NCBI RefSeq assembly: GCF_027587175.1
Contig: NZ_JAPCID010000010.1
Span: forward strand, 1 to 64,000
Direction: 5' to 3'
DNA length: 64,000 bases
Origin: Solirubrobacter deserti
GTDB taxonomy: Bacteria > Actinomycetota > Thermoleophilia > Solirubrobacterales > Solirubrobacteraceae
Part shown: positions 44,081 to 53,076 of the stretch, one piece after another
Numbering within the stretch: the first letter of the stretch is position 1
How the letters are laid out: the number at the start of each line of letters is the position of its first letter
Position numbers and translations under genes: made by a program
Notes under the pieces: model-generated
What the model was told of the DNA's origin: nothing
What the model saw: only the letters and a program-made list of their open reading frames with translations
Databases searched by the model: none

Positions 44081-44812
44081 TCAACCGGGTGGCTTGCGCC
44101 AGACCGAGACGTGTTGGCGCGATTCGCTCGTGAACGGCGAGCGGGTCCAGTCCTCCCAGCGCCGGCGCAGCTCCATCCCGGCGAGCCGGGCCATCAGGTC
44201 CAGCTCGGCGGGCCACACATAGCGGAACGGGATCGAGTTGCGCCGCAGCTCGCCGTCCACCCGCTCGAAGTGGTGGGAGATCAGCCCCTGGTTGGCGACG
44301 TCGTACTCGTCGATGCCCCAGTGGTCCTCGTCCATCGCGAATACGACCCCGGTCTGGCCCACGGGCAACGAGCGCAGGTCGGGGACGCCGACCTCGATGA
44401 CGAAGTGCCCGCCGCGCGCGAGGTGGCGGGCCGCGTTGGCGAAGCACGCGACCTGCTCCGACTGGCTCGTCAGGTTGCCGATCGTGTTGAAGACCAGGTA
44501 GACGAGCGAGAACTCCCCGTCCACCTGCGCATCCGCGAACGAGCCGACGACCACGTCCAGCGCCGCACCGCCCTCCTTGCGGCGCAGGTCCGCGACCATC
44601 GCCTCCGACAGGTCGATCCCCGCCACCGGCACGCCGCGCGCGGCCAGCGGCAGCGCGATCCGCCCCGTGCCGATGCCGAACTCCAGCGCCCGGCCGTCGC
44701 CGGCCAGCGACGCCAGCACGTCGACCGCCGGCTCGACGACCTCCGCCGCGAACATCGCCGCAGAGCTCTCGTCGTAGCGCCTCGCGACGTCGCCGGCGAA
44801 GTGGTCGGTCAC
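44081..44812 (-). CDS. class I SAM-dependent methyltransferase
   Basis: 243 residues from GTG 44812, overlapping the cupredoxin TGA (GTGA). Motif I is ALEFGIGTGRIALPLAARG, motif II GIDLSEAM, followed by VVVGSFADAQVDGEFSLVYLVFNTIGNLTSQ, typical of the Methyltransf_25 group. EVGVPDLRSLPVGQ and the C-terminal FRYVWPAELDLMARLAGMEL support a small-molecule enzyme. The substrate is unknown. Confidence 0.9.
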   Translation of the reverse strand: MTDHFAGDVARRYDESSAAMFAAEVVEPAVDVLASLAGDGRALEFGIGTGRIALPLAARGVPVAGIDLSEAMVADLRRKEGGAALDVVVGSFADAQVDGEFSLVYLVFNTIGNLTSQSEQVACFANAARHLARGGHFVIEVGVPDLRSLPVGQTGVVFAMDEDHWGIDEYDVANQGLISHHFERVDGELRRNSIPFRYVWPAELDLMARLAGMELRRRWEDWTRSPFTSESRQHVSVWRKPPG

Positions 44813-45213
44813 TTCACGGTGAAGTCCGCCCGCATGCCGCCCGCGTAGTGGCCGGGAAGGTTGCAGACGAGCACGTAGTGGCCCTTCTTCAGCGTCACCG
44901 TGAGCTTCTTGGACTTCCCGCCGGCGAACACGCCGGTGTCGCCCACGCGGCCCTTCTCGCTCGCCCGCCCGCCGCTCTGGGGCAGCTTGGACGCCGCGGT
45001 GCTGGTCCGCAGGACGACCAGCTCGTGCCGGTCGGCGCCGTCGTTGCGCGCGTCGAACACGACCTTGCCCGCGCTGACCGACTTCGGGCTGGACTTGAGC
45101 GTGAACTCGTCCATCGTCACCTTGACCGTCCCTCCGGCGAGGGCGGAGCTGACGGGAACCAGGGACAGCGCGAGCGCGCCCACGAGCAGGCGGCGGTACG
45201 GAAGCGACGGCAT
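44809..45213 (-). CDS. secreted cupredoxin (plastocyanin-like)
   Basis: 134 residues with a signal peptide (cleavage near ALAGG, residue 27) and a type I copper site: His63 (DRHELVV), Cys117 (LVCNLPGH), His122 and Met127. The site is complete, so an electron carrier or copper-binding protein outside the membrane is expected. TAGTTT ends 6 nt before the ATG. It is coupled to a methyltransferase gene and divergent from a glycosyltransferase, 17 nt away. Confidence 0.9.
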   Translation of the reverse strand: MPSLPYRRLLVGALALSLVPVSSALAGGTVKVTMDEFTLKSSPKSVSAGKVVFDARNDGADRHELVVLRTSTAASKLPQSGGRASEKGRVGDTGVFAGGKSKKLTVTLKKGHYVLVCNLPGHYAGGMRADFTVK

Positions 45214-45219
45214 GCCGAC

Positions 45220-45225
45220 AAACTA
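45220..45225 (-). promoter_or_regulatory. -10-like element of the cupredoxin gene
   Basis: TAGTTT on the minus strand, 6 nt before ATG 45213, in a 17-nt gap to the divergent glycosyltransferase start. Consistent with leaderless transcription. Confidence 0.45.
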
Positions 45226-45230
45226 CGGCA

Positions 45231-46343
45231 ATGCGCCTTCTGATGGCAGGGGTGAGCGCGCCCAGCCACATCTACCCGAGCCTGGCCGTGATCGCCGAGC
45301 TCGTCCGCCGTGGCCACCACGTCACGTACGTCGTCGGCGAGCGCCATCGCGCGCTGGTCGAGCCGACGGGAGCGACCGTCGTCGGCCACGAGACGGTCAT
45401 GCCGCTCGGCGACGAGCCCTGGCCGGAGGACCCGGGCGAGGCGATGCAGGTGTTCCTCGACGACGCGATCGCGACGCTGCCGACCATCGAGCGACTCGAA
45501 CCGCACGACGCCGTCCTGTACGACATCGGCGGCTTCGCGGGCCACGCCGCCGCGCACGAGTGGGATGTCCCCGCCGTGCAGCTCTCGCCCGCCTCGGTCG
45601 CGTGGGAGGGCTACGAGGAGGAGATGGCCGAGTTCTACGACGCGCTGAAGGCCTCGCCCTCCGGAGCGCGCTACTTCGCGACCCTGCGCACCTGGCTCGA
45701 CGACCACGGCGTGCAACTGGACGCGCAGGCGTTCCTCGGCCGCCCGGAGGCCTGCGTGGTGCTGATCCCGAGAGCGCTCCAGCCGAACGCGGACCGCGTC
45801 AGTGACCGCTACGTGTTCGCCGGCCCCGCCATCGACGAGGCACGCCGGCAGGGCTGGACACCGCCGCCCGGCGACGCGCCGCTCGTCTACGTCTCCTTCG
45901 GCACCGCCTACACCGACCGCGGTGACCTGTACACGGCCTTCGCGGACGAGCTCAGCCGCGACCACCGCGTCGTGATCGCCACCGGCAAGGTCGACCCGGC
46001 GGCGCTCCCGGACACCGTCGACGCCAAGCGCACCCAGCCGCAGCTCGACGTCCTCGAGCATGCCGACGTGTTCATCACCCACGCGGGCATGGGCGGCGCG
46101 AACGAGGCGCTCTGGTACGGCGTGCCGGTCGTCGCTGCCCCGCAGGCGGTCGACCAGTTCCAGAACGCCGCCACGCTCGAGGCCATCGGCGCGGGCGTGC
46201 AGCTGGGGGACAAACCGATCCGCGAGGCGGTGAGCGAGGCGCGCGCCTGCGCACCGCGCGTGCGCGAGCTCCGACAGACGGTGCGCGCCGAGGGCGGCGT
46301 GGCGAAGGCCGCCGACGCCGTCGAGCGCCTCACACGGCCGTGA
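45231..46343 (+). CDS. MGT/UGT-type (GT1) glycosyltransferase
   Basis: 370 residues, GT-B fold: N-terminal acceptor domain (MRLLMAGVSAPSHIYPSLAVIAELVRRGHHVTYV) and C-terminal donor domain with PLVYVSFGTAY and HAGMGGANEALWYGVPVVAAPQAVDQFQNA, the UGT signature. Macrolide-type glycosyltransferases of this shape use UDP-glucose to modify hydrophobic compounds and can inactivate antibiotics; here the acceptor is unknown. The final helix is somewhat short. Confidence 0.9.
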   Translation: MRLLMAGVSAPSHIYPSLAVIAELVRRGHHVTYVVGERHRALVEPTGATVVGHETVMPLGDEPWPEDPGEAMQVFLDDAIATLPTIERLEPHDAVLYDIGGFAGHAAAHEWDVPAVQLSPASVAWEGYEEEMAEFYDALKASPSGARYFATLRTWLDDHGVQLDAQAFLGRPEACVVLIPRALQPNADRVSDRYVFAGPAIDEARRQGWTPPPGDAPLVYVSFGTAYTDRGDLYTAFADELSRDHRVVIATGKVDPAALPDTVDAKRTQPQLDVLEHADVFITHAGMGGANEALWYGVPVVAAPQAVDQFQNAATLEAIGAGVQLGDKPIREAVSEARACAPRVRELRQTVRAEGGVAKAADAVERLTRP

Positions 46344-46716
46344 GCAGGGTCTCGGCCGGGCGCGCGAACAGGTAGCCCTGCCCGAGCCCGCAGCCGAGCT
46401 CGCGCAGCCGGGCGGAGGCGCCCGTCGCGACCGCCGTGCAGACCGAGAAGCCCGCCCCGCCGAGCGCGAGCACGACCACGCCGCGGTCGCCCGGGCCGTC
46501 GGTGGCGATCTCACCCGCGGTCGAGCAGCCGACCACCGGCACGTCGTCCCCGACGCCGGCGAGCCGCGCGTCCAGGTCGTGCGCGGGGGAGGCGAAGACC
46601 ACGAGCAGGCGGGTGTCGTCGCGGCCGTCGAGCGCGGTGGCACGCGCCGCGGCTCCGGCCGTGGCCGAATCCGTGTCGGCCGACCGGCCGACGCCCACCC
46701 AGCGCTGAGCAGTCAT
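46330..46716 (-). pseudogene. FIST_N domain joined in frame to the tail of an EAL domain (deletion remnant)
   Basis: 128 residues. Residues 30-100 look like the start of a FIST_N sensor domain (DTRLLVVFASPAHDLDARL, VPVVGCSTAGEI, GVVVLALGGAGFSV). At about residue 103 (near 46407) it changes to RLRELGCGLGQGYLFARPAE, the extreme C-terminus of an EAL phosphodiesterase domain. FIST_C and nearly all of GGDEF/EAL are missing, so a FIST-(GGDEF)-EAL gene has apparently lost about 2 kb by an in-frame deletion. The frame remains open, so a stable fragment cannot be excluded. Confidence 0.7.
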
Positions 46717-46741
46717 CGCCCGGTTGATCAACCGTTCCTGG

Positions 46742-47485
46742 TCATGTTTGACACGAAGGGCACCAGAACGTCGTCCGCCCGCCGATCGTCGCGCGTTCCA
46801 GCGTGGTCCCGCACCGCGGGCACGGCGCGCCGCGCTTGCGGTGCTTGATGAAGGCGCCGGTGTGGACGCCGCCCTTCTTGATGGCGTCGCGGGTGGCGGC
46901 TCGCAGGACGCGGCGCAGGTGGTCGAGCTCCTCGGCGGTCAGCTCGCCGGAGACTCGCTGGGGAGACAGCCGCGCCTGCCACAGCGTCTGATCGGCGAGC
47001 AGGTTGCCGACGCCGGAGAGCGACTTCTGGTCGAGCAGGCGGGCCTTGAGGGCCATCGTGCCCCGTCCCACCCGCTCGCGGAAGGCGTCGCGCGAGATCA
47101 GTGCGGCGTCCGGGCCGATGTGTCCGAAATCGGGTTCGATGAGCGCGCGGCCGAGCCGTCGCTTGTCGCGCAGCGCCATCCGGCTGCCGTCCGCGAACTC
47201 GAGCGCGAAGCGGTCCCACGGCTCGTGCGGCGCCTCGTCGATGAGGATGCGGCCCGCCATGCCCAGATGGAGGCCCAGGTCCGGCCCGCCGTCGGTCTCC
47301 GCCCACAGGAACTTCCCGCGCCGGTGGGCGGCGGTGAGCCTGCGGCCGATCAGCGCGGCGGCGATCTCGCCCGGCGCGTGCGGGCGGCAGACGTACGTGT
47401 CACGGTCGTCGACGGCGACGATCTCGCGGCCCAGCACCTTTTCGATCTGGGCTCGCGCCCGCTCCGCCTCTGGCAGTTCCGGCAT
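46742..47485 (-). CDS. mutM: formamidopyrimidine-DNA glycosylase (Fpg/Nei family)
   Basis: 247 residues. Catalytic N-terminus PELPEAE right after Met, Lys in HRRGKFLW, LGMAGRI, the H2TH region (DQKSLSGVGNLLADQTLW) and a C-terminal zinc finger (CPRC and CPSC). Removes oxidised bases from DNA with an AP-lyase activity. It is shorter than E. coli Fpg (269) and the finger spacing fits Fpg rather than Nei, but actinobacteria carry several paralogues, so the exact substrate is open. TAGCCT ends 7 nt before the ATG. Confidence 0.92.
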   Translation of the reverse strand: MPELPEAERARAQIEKVLGREIVAVDDRDTYVCRPHAPGEIAAALIGRRLTAAHRRGKFLWAETDGGPDLGLHLGMAGRILIDEAPHEPWDRFALEFADGSRMALRDKRRLGRALIEPDFGHIGPDAALISRDAFRERVGRGTMALKARLLDQKSLSGVGNLLADQTLWQARLSPQRVSGELTAEELDHLRRVLRAATRDAIKKGGVHTGAFIKHRKRGAPCPRCGTTLERATIGGRTTFWCPSCQT

Positions 47486-47492
47486 ACCGGTG

Positions 47493-47502
47493 AGGCTACG
47501 AT
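47493..47502. promoter_or_regulatory. overlapping bidirectional -10 elements, mutM / CoA-ester lyase
   Basis: The 10-mer AGGCTACGAT contains TAGCCT on the minus strand (47493-47498, 7 nt from the mutM ATG) and TACGAT on the plus strand (47497-47502, 9 nt from the lyase ATG), sharing TA at 47497-47498. Read on the minus strand it is ATCGTAGCCT, one base different from the helD/ABC-F element at 18557-18566. Confidence 0.6.
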
Positions 47503-47511
47503 CCGCGCGCT

Positions 47512-48423
47512 ATGTCGCGATCACGCCGCACCTGCCACGCCGTGCCCGGCTCCAACGAGCGCTTCATCGCCAAGGCCGTCTCGCTCGAGGCGGACGAGAT
47601 CTTCCTCGACCTCGAGGACGCGGTCGCGCCCAACGAGAAGGACAGCGCGCGCGAGCGGGTCACCGAGGCGCTGCTCTCCACCGACTTCGGCGACAAGATC
47701 GTGGTCGTGCGCGTGAACGGGACCGACACGCCGCACTACTACAAGGACCTGATCGCGGTCGTCGAGCGGGCCGGCGACCGGCTGGACGCGGTGATGGTGC
47801 CGAAGGTGCGCACGCCCGGGGACGTCGAGATGACCGACAAGCTGCTCACCCAGATCGAGCTCGCGAACGGCTTGGAGGTCGGCCGGATCGGGATCGAGGC
47901 GCAGATCGAGGACGCGACCGGCCTGCTGGTGTGCGAGGCCATCGCCGCCGCCTCCCCGCGGATGGAGACGCTCGTCTTCGGACCCGGCGACTACAGCGCC
48001 GCGATCGGGATCCCGGTCACCACGATCGGCGCGGCCCCGGACGGCTATCCGGGCGACCACCTGAACTACGTCTATTCGAAGCTGGTGGTCGCGGCGCGCG
48101 CGGCGGGTATCCAGGCCATAGATGGGCCGTACGCACGGGTGGGCGACGACGAAGGGCTGCGCGAGCGCGCCCGGCTGGCCCGCGCGCTCGGCCTGGACGG
48201 CAAGTGGACCATCCACCCGGGCCAGGTCGCGATCGTCAACGAGGTCTTCAGTCCCGAGCGCGAGCAGTGGGAACGGGCCGAGGCGATGCTCGCCGCCTAC
48301 CGTGAGGCGCACGCGTCCGGCGCGGGCGCGGCCGTCTTCGAGGGCGAGATGATCGACGAGGCCAACCGCAAGATGGCCGAGCAGATCGCGCAGGCCGGCC
48401 GGGCCGCGGGGTACGCGGCGTGA
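47512..48423 (+). CDS. HpcH/HpaI aldolase / CitE-like CoA-ester lyase
   Basis: 303 residues, TIM barrel of the citrate lyase beta / malyl-CoA lyase group. PGSNERFIAKA at the start, LDLEDAV (metal-binding Glu-Asp), RVNG, MVPKVRTPGDV, IEAQIEDATGLL with a catalytic Glu, FGPGDYSAAIG, and KWTIHPGQVAIVNEVFSP. Likely splits or forms a (3S)-malyl-CoA-type thioester. No citrate lyase alpha or gamma genes are near, so a malyl-CoA or citramalyl-CoA lyase-like role is more plausible than citrate lyase. Confidence 0.9.
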   Translation: MSRSRRTCHAVPGSNERFIAKAVSLEADEIFLDLEDAVAPNEKDSARERVTEALLSTDFGDKIVVVRVNGTDTPHYYKDLIAVVERAGDRLDAVMVPKVRTPGDVEMTDKLLTQIELANGLEVGRIGIEAQIEDATGLLVCEAIAAASPRMETLVFGPGDYSAAIGIPVTTIGAAPDGYPGDHLNYVYSKLVVAARAAGIQAIDGPYARVGDDEGLRERARLARALGLDGKWTIHPGQVAIVNEVFSPEREQWERAEAMLAAYREAHASGAGAAVFEGEMIDEANRKMAEQIAQAGRAAGYAA

Positions 48424-48557
48424 CCCGCGGCCACCACATCGCGCTGGTCGTGATCGCGATCGTCGTCCTCGTGCTCGTGTTCCTGGTCATCCGCCCGGGC
48501 GTGGACGAGACCGACCCGGAGCAGTCGTCGCCGCCGACGGCGACCGCGACACCCTGA
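48420..48557 (+). CDS. small single-span membrane protein, probably frame-shifted
   Basis: 45 residues from GTG 48420 (GTGA overlap with the lyase stop): one transmembrane helix (residues 7-24, Ile/Val/Leu-rich), then an acidic/Thr-Pro tail. The stop follows a CCC run (48552-48554). Removing one C would continue the frame to 48666 with DPIADRCAPLALADLQNRL and about 17 more residues, all with normal codon use, giving an 80-residue membrane-anchored protein. Either the extension is lost or the run is miscalled. Confidence 0.5.
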   Translation: MTRGHHIALVVIAIVVLVLVFLVIRPGVDETDPEQSSPPTATATP

Positions 48558-48678
48558 CCCGATCGCCGACCGGTGCGCGCCGCTGGCGCTGGCCGACCTG
48601 CAGAATCGGCTGCGAGTGTTCGACAATGCGCTGCACGCGGATCGGGCTGCCCGCTACGGCGGCTGAGGAGGAGAGGGC

Positions 48679-50556
48679 ATGGGACAGGGTGTGGATCGGC
48701 GGTCGTTTCTGGCCGGAGGGGCGGGCGCGGTCGGGCGCTGAGCACGATGTCGGCGCTGACCGCGGCGGCGGAGGCGCAGGGCCTCACACGGCCGAACTTC
48801 GTGTGGTTCCTGAGCGAGGACAACACCCGTTCATCGGGGCGTACGGTGACCCGTTCGCGCGGACGCCGAACCTGGACGCGTTCGCGCGTGAGGGCGTGCG
48901 CTACGAGACGGCGTACGCGACGGCGCCGGTGTGCGCGCCCTCGCGCTTCTCGCTGATCACGGGCAAGTACGCGGAGACGTGCGGGCCCGCGCACAACATG
49001 CGGGCGATCGCGAAGATGCCCGCGTCCGTCCGGGGCTTCCCGGAGTACCTGCGGGCGGCGGGCTACTACACGACCAACAACGCCAAGACGGACTACAACG
49101 CGAACATCGACCTGGCAGCGACCTGGAACGCGAACGGGGGCACCGCGCATTGGCGCGGACGGCCGACGCCGGAGACGCCGTTCTTCGCGCAGTTCACGTC
49201 GCAGCTCACGCACGAGTCGCAGCTGTTCTCGACGACGCCGCTGACGACCGACCCGGCGACGATGCGGGTCCCGGCGTTCCTGCCGGACACGGCGCGCACG
49301 CGTGAGGACCGGGCGCGGATGTACGACAACATGGCCCGCATGGACGCCGACTTCGGGCGGCGGATGGCCGAGTTGGAGGCCGACGGGCTGGCCGAGAGCA
49401 CGATCGTGTTCTACTTCGGCGACAACGGCGGGATGCTGCCGCGCTCGAAGCGCTTCGCGAACGACTTCGGGCTGCGCGTGCCGTTGATCGTCCGCATCCC
49501 GGCCCGGTTCCAGAAGCTGACCGGGACGCGGCCGGGGATGGTCGTGCGCGACCCCGTCAGCTGCGTGGACCTGCCGGCGACCGTGCTCTCGCTGGCGGAC
49601 GTGCGCGTGCCCGACCACATGGACGGCATGCCGTTCCTGGGCCGGCGATCACGGCCGCGCCGGGTGATCTTCGGCCAGCGCTCGAGGATGGACGAGCGCG
49701 TCGACCTGCAGCGCACCGCGCGCGACGAGCGCTTCGTCTACATCCGCAACTACATGCCGCACCGTCCCTACGGTCAGAACATGGGCTACATGTGGCAGCA
49801 GCGGGGCTACCAGGACTGGGAGCAGGCGCACCTCGACGGCACCGTCACGCCGCTGCAGGAGGCGTTCTGGGACGAGAAGCCGTCCGAGGAGCTCTACGAC
49901 ATCGAGCGCGACCCCGATCAGCTCACCAACCTCGTCGGCCATCGTCGCCACGAGGATGAGCTGCGCCGCCTGCGCCGCGCGCTCGACGACCACATACTCG
50001 AGACCAACGACAACGGGTTCATCCCGGAGGGCTCGCCGATCGAGGGCCACGACGAGAGCCGCGCGCCCGGGGCGTACCCGCTCCGTCAGGTCATGCGCCT
50101 GGCCGAGACCGCGATCGAGCGCGACCCGCGCAACCTCGACGAGCTCGTCGGCGAGCTCGACCATCCCAACGAGGTCATGCGCTACTGGGCGGCCCAGGGC
50201 ATCCTGATGCTGCGCGAAGCGGCGCAGCCGGCCGTCGTGGCGTTGCGAGCGCGGCTGACGGCCGAGTCGTCCGCGGCCGTTCAGGTGGTGCTCGCGGAGG
50301 CGCTGGCCCGGCTCGGCCACGGCGGCGCGCCGGTGAAGCTGCTGACCGACACCGCCGACACGCATCCCAACGTGCGCGTCCGGCTGCTGGCGTTGAACGC
50401 GCTCGTCTACGTGGCGTCGCGGCGCTTCCGTACATGCCGGTGATCGAGCGCGCCGCGAACTCGCCCGACGAGTACGTCAAGAACGCCGGCCGGTACCTGC
50501 GGTTCGTGCTCACCGGCACCTACACCCCGGCGTCGCCGGTCTTCCCCGGGTTCTGA
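48679..50556 (+). pseudogene. Tat-exported type I sulfatase, interrupted by three 1-nt frameshifts
   Basis: ATG 48679, after GGAGGAGAG, begins a Tat signal (VDRRSFLAGGAG). The frame is lost at a GGG run (48733-48735), again at a CCC run (48826-48828) and finally at a GG run (50421-50422). Adding one base at each restores a single frame of about 626 residues. The body has the sulfatase site CAPSR (in TAPVCAPSRFSLITG), PNLDAFAREGVRYE and a C-terminal HEAT-like segment. The Cys would be converted to formylglycine by the enzyme encoded next, whose ATG overlaps this stop (TGATG). True decay or homopolymer sequencing error are both possible. Confidence 0.8.
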
Positions 50557-51470
50557 TGTCGGACTGCTGCGGCGCGTCGCGTGGGTCCGGGGTGGCTGGG
50601 GAGCCGGCTCCGGTCGAGCCCGCGCCGCAGCCTCGCGCCGGCTGGATTGAGCTGCCCGGCGGCACGTTCCGGATGGGCAGCGAGGCGCCGTACGCGTGGG
50701 CCGCGGACGGCGAAGGGCCGGAGCGGGAGGTCACGCTCTCCCCGTTCGGGATCGCGCCCACCGCGGTCAGCAACGCCGAGTTCGCGGCCTTCGTCGACGC
50801 GACCGGCTACGTTACGGAAGCCGAGCGGTTCGGCTGGTCGTTCGTGTTCATCGGCCTGCTCTCGCGCCGGACGGCGGAGCGGGCGACGCAGGGTGCGGCG
50901 GTAGCGCCGTGGTGGCGGGTCGTCGAGCGGGCGAGCTGGCGGCACCCGGAAGGGCCGGACTCGACGCTGCGCGGCCGTGACCGCCATCCTGTCGTGCACG
51001 TCTCCCACGCCGACGCGCTCGCCTACTGCGGCTGGGCGGGCTGCCGGCTCCCGACCGAAGCCGAGTGGGAGTTCGCCGCCCGCGGCGGGCTGGAAGGCGC
51101 GCGCTACCCATGGGGCGACGACCTCGAGCCGTGGCGCTGCAACATCTTTCAGGGGTCGTTCCCCGACCGCGACACGGCCGAGGACGGGTTCCGCGGCACC
51201 GCGCCCGTCGATGCGTTCGAGCCCAACGCCTACGGGCTCTACAACACCATCGGCAACGTGTGGGAGTGGACGGCCGACTGGCACACGATGCGCCACGCCG
51301 GCCGTCCCCGCACCGATCCGGCCGGGCCGTCGTTCGGCGAGGCCAAGGTCACGCGGGGCGGGTCCTACCTGTGCCACGACTCCTACTGCAATCGCTACCG
51401 GGTGAGCGCACGGTCGTCGATGACGCCTGACAGCTCCACGGGCAACACCGGTTTCCGTTGCGCGCGCTAA
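50556..51470 (+). CDS. formylglycine-generating enzyme (sulfatase modifying factor)
   Basis: 304 residues with the FGE fold: GGTFRMGSE, then CRLPTEAEWEFAARGG, YPWGDD, NAYGLYNTIGNVWEWTADW, and the copper-binding pair Cys273 and Cys278 in GGSYLCHDSYC. It oxidises the active-site Cys of sulfatases (CxPxR) to formylglycine before folding and export. The start shares a base with the stop of the sulfatase gene, whose CAPSR motif is the evident substrate. It is intact although the sulfatase frame is broken. Confidence 0.95.
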   Translation: MSDCCGASRGSGVAGEPAPVEPAPQPRAGWIELPGGTFRMGSEAPYAWAADGEGPEREVTLSPFGIAPTAVSNAEFAAFVDATGYVTEAERFGWSFVFIGLLSRRTAERATQGAAVAPWWRVVERASWRHPEGPDSTLRGRDRHPVVHVSHADALAYCGWAGCRLPTEAEWEFAARGGLEGARYPWGDDLEPWRCNIFQGSFPDRDTAEDGFRGTAPVDAFEPNAYGLYNTIGNVWEWTADWHTMRHAGRPRTDPAGPSFGEAKVTRGGSYLCHDSYCNRYRVSARSSMTPDSSTGNTGFRCAR

Positions 51471-52543
51471 CGCGGCGGCCCGAGGTCGCTCGGGTCGACG
51501 GCGTCCGCGTGCAGGACGAAGTCCTCCTGCCGCGGCAGCCGCAGTTCGCGCTCGCCCGCGGAGTCCTCGTAGCGGATCAGCTCCGCGTCGCCGTCGATCA
51601 CGATGGCGTTGTGCCAGACCGTGTGGCGGGCGGAGCCGGGCTCGACGGCGAGCGCCTTCAGGGTGTCCGGGAACGCCGCGACGATGCGGGCGCCGGCCGA
51701 GACGACGATCGGGAAGCGCGTGTCGGAGACCGGGCTGCGGCAGCCGCTGTTCTCGCTTCGGCCGGCGATCACGACCAGGCAGACCGCGTCGCGGCGCGGG
51801 ACCAGCCATGCCGACACGCCGGCCTCGGAGCCCAGGCTCCGCGCGCCCGGCAAGCCCTCCAGGCGGTCCTGGGGGATCTCGACGTCCCAGAAGCGGCTCC
51901 AGAACGCCGCCGGACCGCGGCCGCGGACCTCGTAGGTGCGGGGGCTGCCGTCCGGTGCCGTCCACTCCAGGCGCACGCCGTCGCCGCCCGTCATCAGCAT
52001 CAGCAGCGCGTCGGCGGGCAGCGTGGAAGGCCTGACGCCGGGGCTCATGGCCGTGACGGTCGTGACCGCGTCCGGGAGCACCGCGACGAGGCGGCCGCCG
52101 GAGGAGCGCGCGAGCAGCGCCTGACCGGACGCGAACACGCTCTCCGGGCCGCACGGCACGGGCTCGTTGCGGGTCGTGCGCACCGCCAGGCACAGCTCGT
52201 CCCCACGCTTGACCAGCCACACGGGGTGGGCGGCCGAGCCTCCGAGGAAGCGCGACTCCTCGCCCGCCTCCAGGCCGGGCACCTTGTCGCCGGCGGTCGC
52301 CGGGCGGCGGAACACGGCGAACGCCTCCTCGACCGTGTCCATCGGGCCGTGCACGGTGGGCGTCGGCGTCGTCGCGGGCCGCTCGGGGTCCGCCGCGCCG
52401 AGGTCGCGCACGAGCAGCGGCACGGCGGCGACCACCGCCGCCGCGACCGCCACCCGCATGGTCACGCGGCGCGCGCGGCGGCGCCGGCGGTGCCGGGTCG
52501 CCGCGTCCGTCAGGTCGGCCTGCAGCTGGGGCAGATCGGTCAT
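51467..52543 (-). CDS. membrane-anchored partner of the ECF sigma factor, unknown family
   Basis: 358 residues. A basic cytoplasmic N-terminus (about 1-32), one transmembrane helix (about 33-50; MRVAVAAAVVAAVPLLV) and a large outer beta-rich domain with four or five cysteines. The ATG overlaps the sigma factor stop (ATGA), the usual position of an anti-sigma factor, but the N-terminus is too short for a zinc anti-sigma domain. It may be a regulator or a target. It converges with the FGE gene, overlapping it by 4 nt. Confidence 0.75.
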   Translation of the reverse strand: MTDLPQLQADLTDAATRHRRRRRARRVTMRVAVAAAVVAAVPLLVRDLGAADPERPATTPTPTVHGPMDTVEEAFAVFRRPATAGDKVPGLEAGEESRFLGGSAAHPVWLVKRGDELCLAVRTTRNEPVPCGPESVFASGQALLARSSGGRLVAVLPDAVTTVTAMSPGVRPSTLPADALLMLMTGGDGVRLEWTAPDGSPRTYEVRGRGPAAFWSRFWDVEIPQDRLEGLPGARSLGSEAGVSAWLVPRRDAVCLVVIAGRSENSGCRSPVSDTRFPIVVSAGARIVAAFPDTLKALAVEPGSARHTVWHNAIVIDGDAELIRYEDSAGERELRLPRQEDFVLHADAVDPSDLGPPR

Positions 52544-53076
52544 GCGCGGTCCTCCACGTGGCGCCGGAGCGCGCTCAGCCCGCGCGAGACGCGCTTGCGC
52601 ACGACCGCCTCGGACGCGCGCAGCTCGCGGGCGATGTCCTCGTACTCGCGCTCGTCGACGATGCGAGCGCGGACGGCCTCCGCCTGGTCGGCCGGCAGAT
52701 AGGTCAGGGCGTCGTCCAGCAGCCGCCCGGCGTGGATGCGGTCGAGCGCGGCCAGCGTCTCGTCCTCGAGCACGAGCGGCGGCATCCCGAGCTTGGCCCG
52801 TGCCCGTGACTCCACCCGCCGCTGCTCGGCGCTGCGCCGCAGCACGTTGCGGGCGATCCCGAACAGCCACGCCACGGCCGGCGAGCCCTCCCGACCGCGG
52901 AACCGGTGTGCCGCGAGCAGCGCCGCGGCGAAGCACTCCGCGGTCAGGTCGGCCGCGACCTCGGCGTCGCGCACGCGCCGGTAGAAGTAGCGGAACACGG
53001 CCCGCTCGTGGCGCGCGTAGAAGTCCCCGAACGCCTGCGGGCCACCCGCCAGCAACTGCTCGTCGGAGAAGGCCAT
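52540..53076 (-). CDS. ECF-type RNA polymerase sigma factor
   Basis: 178 residues with region 2 (about 10-80: FGDFYARHERAVFRYFYRRVRDAEVAADLTAECFAAAL, and AWLFGIARNVLRR) and region 4 (about 115-170: LTYLPADQAEAVRARIVDEREYEDIARELRASEAVVRKRVSRGLSALR). It lacks region 3, as ECF factors do. It is coupled to a membrane protein gene that probably senses a signal outside the cell. Confidence 0.93.
   Translation of the reverse strand: MAFSDEQLLAGGPQAFGDFYARHERAVFRYFYRRVRDAEVAADLTAECFAAALLAAHRFRGREGSPAVAWLFGIARNVLRRSAEQRRVESRARAKLGMPPLVLEDETLAALDRIHAGRLLDDALTYLPADQAEAVRARIVDEREYEDIARELRASEAVVRKRVSRGLSALRRHVEDRA

Noticed and set aside
48679-50556. Programmed ribosomal frameshifting in the sulfatase gene
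   Set aside because: Three separate shifts would be needed, none at a slippery heptamer with a downstream structure that I can see; indels in G/C runs are simpler.
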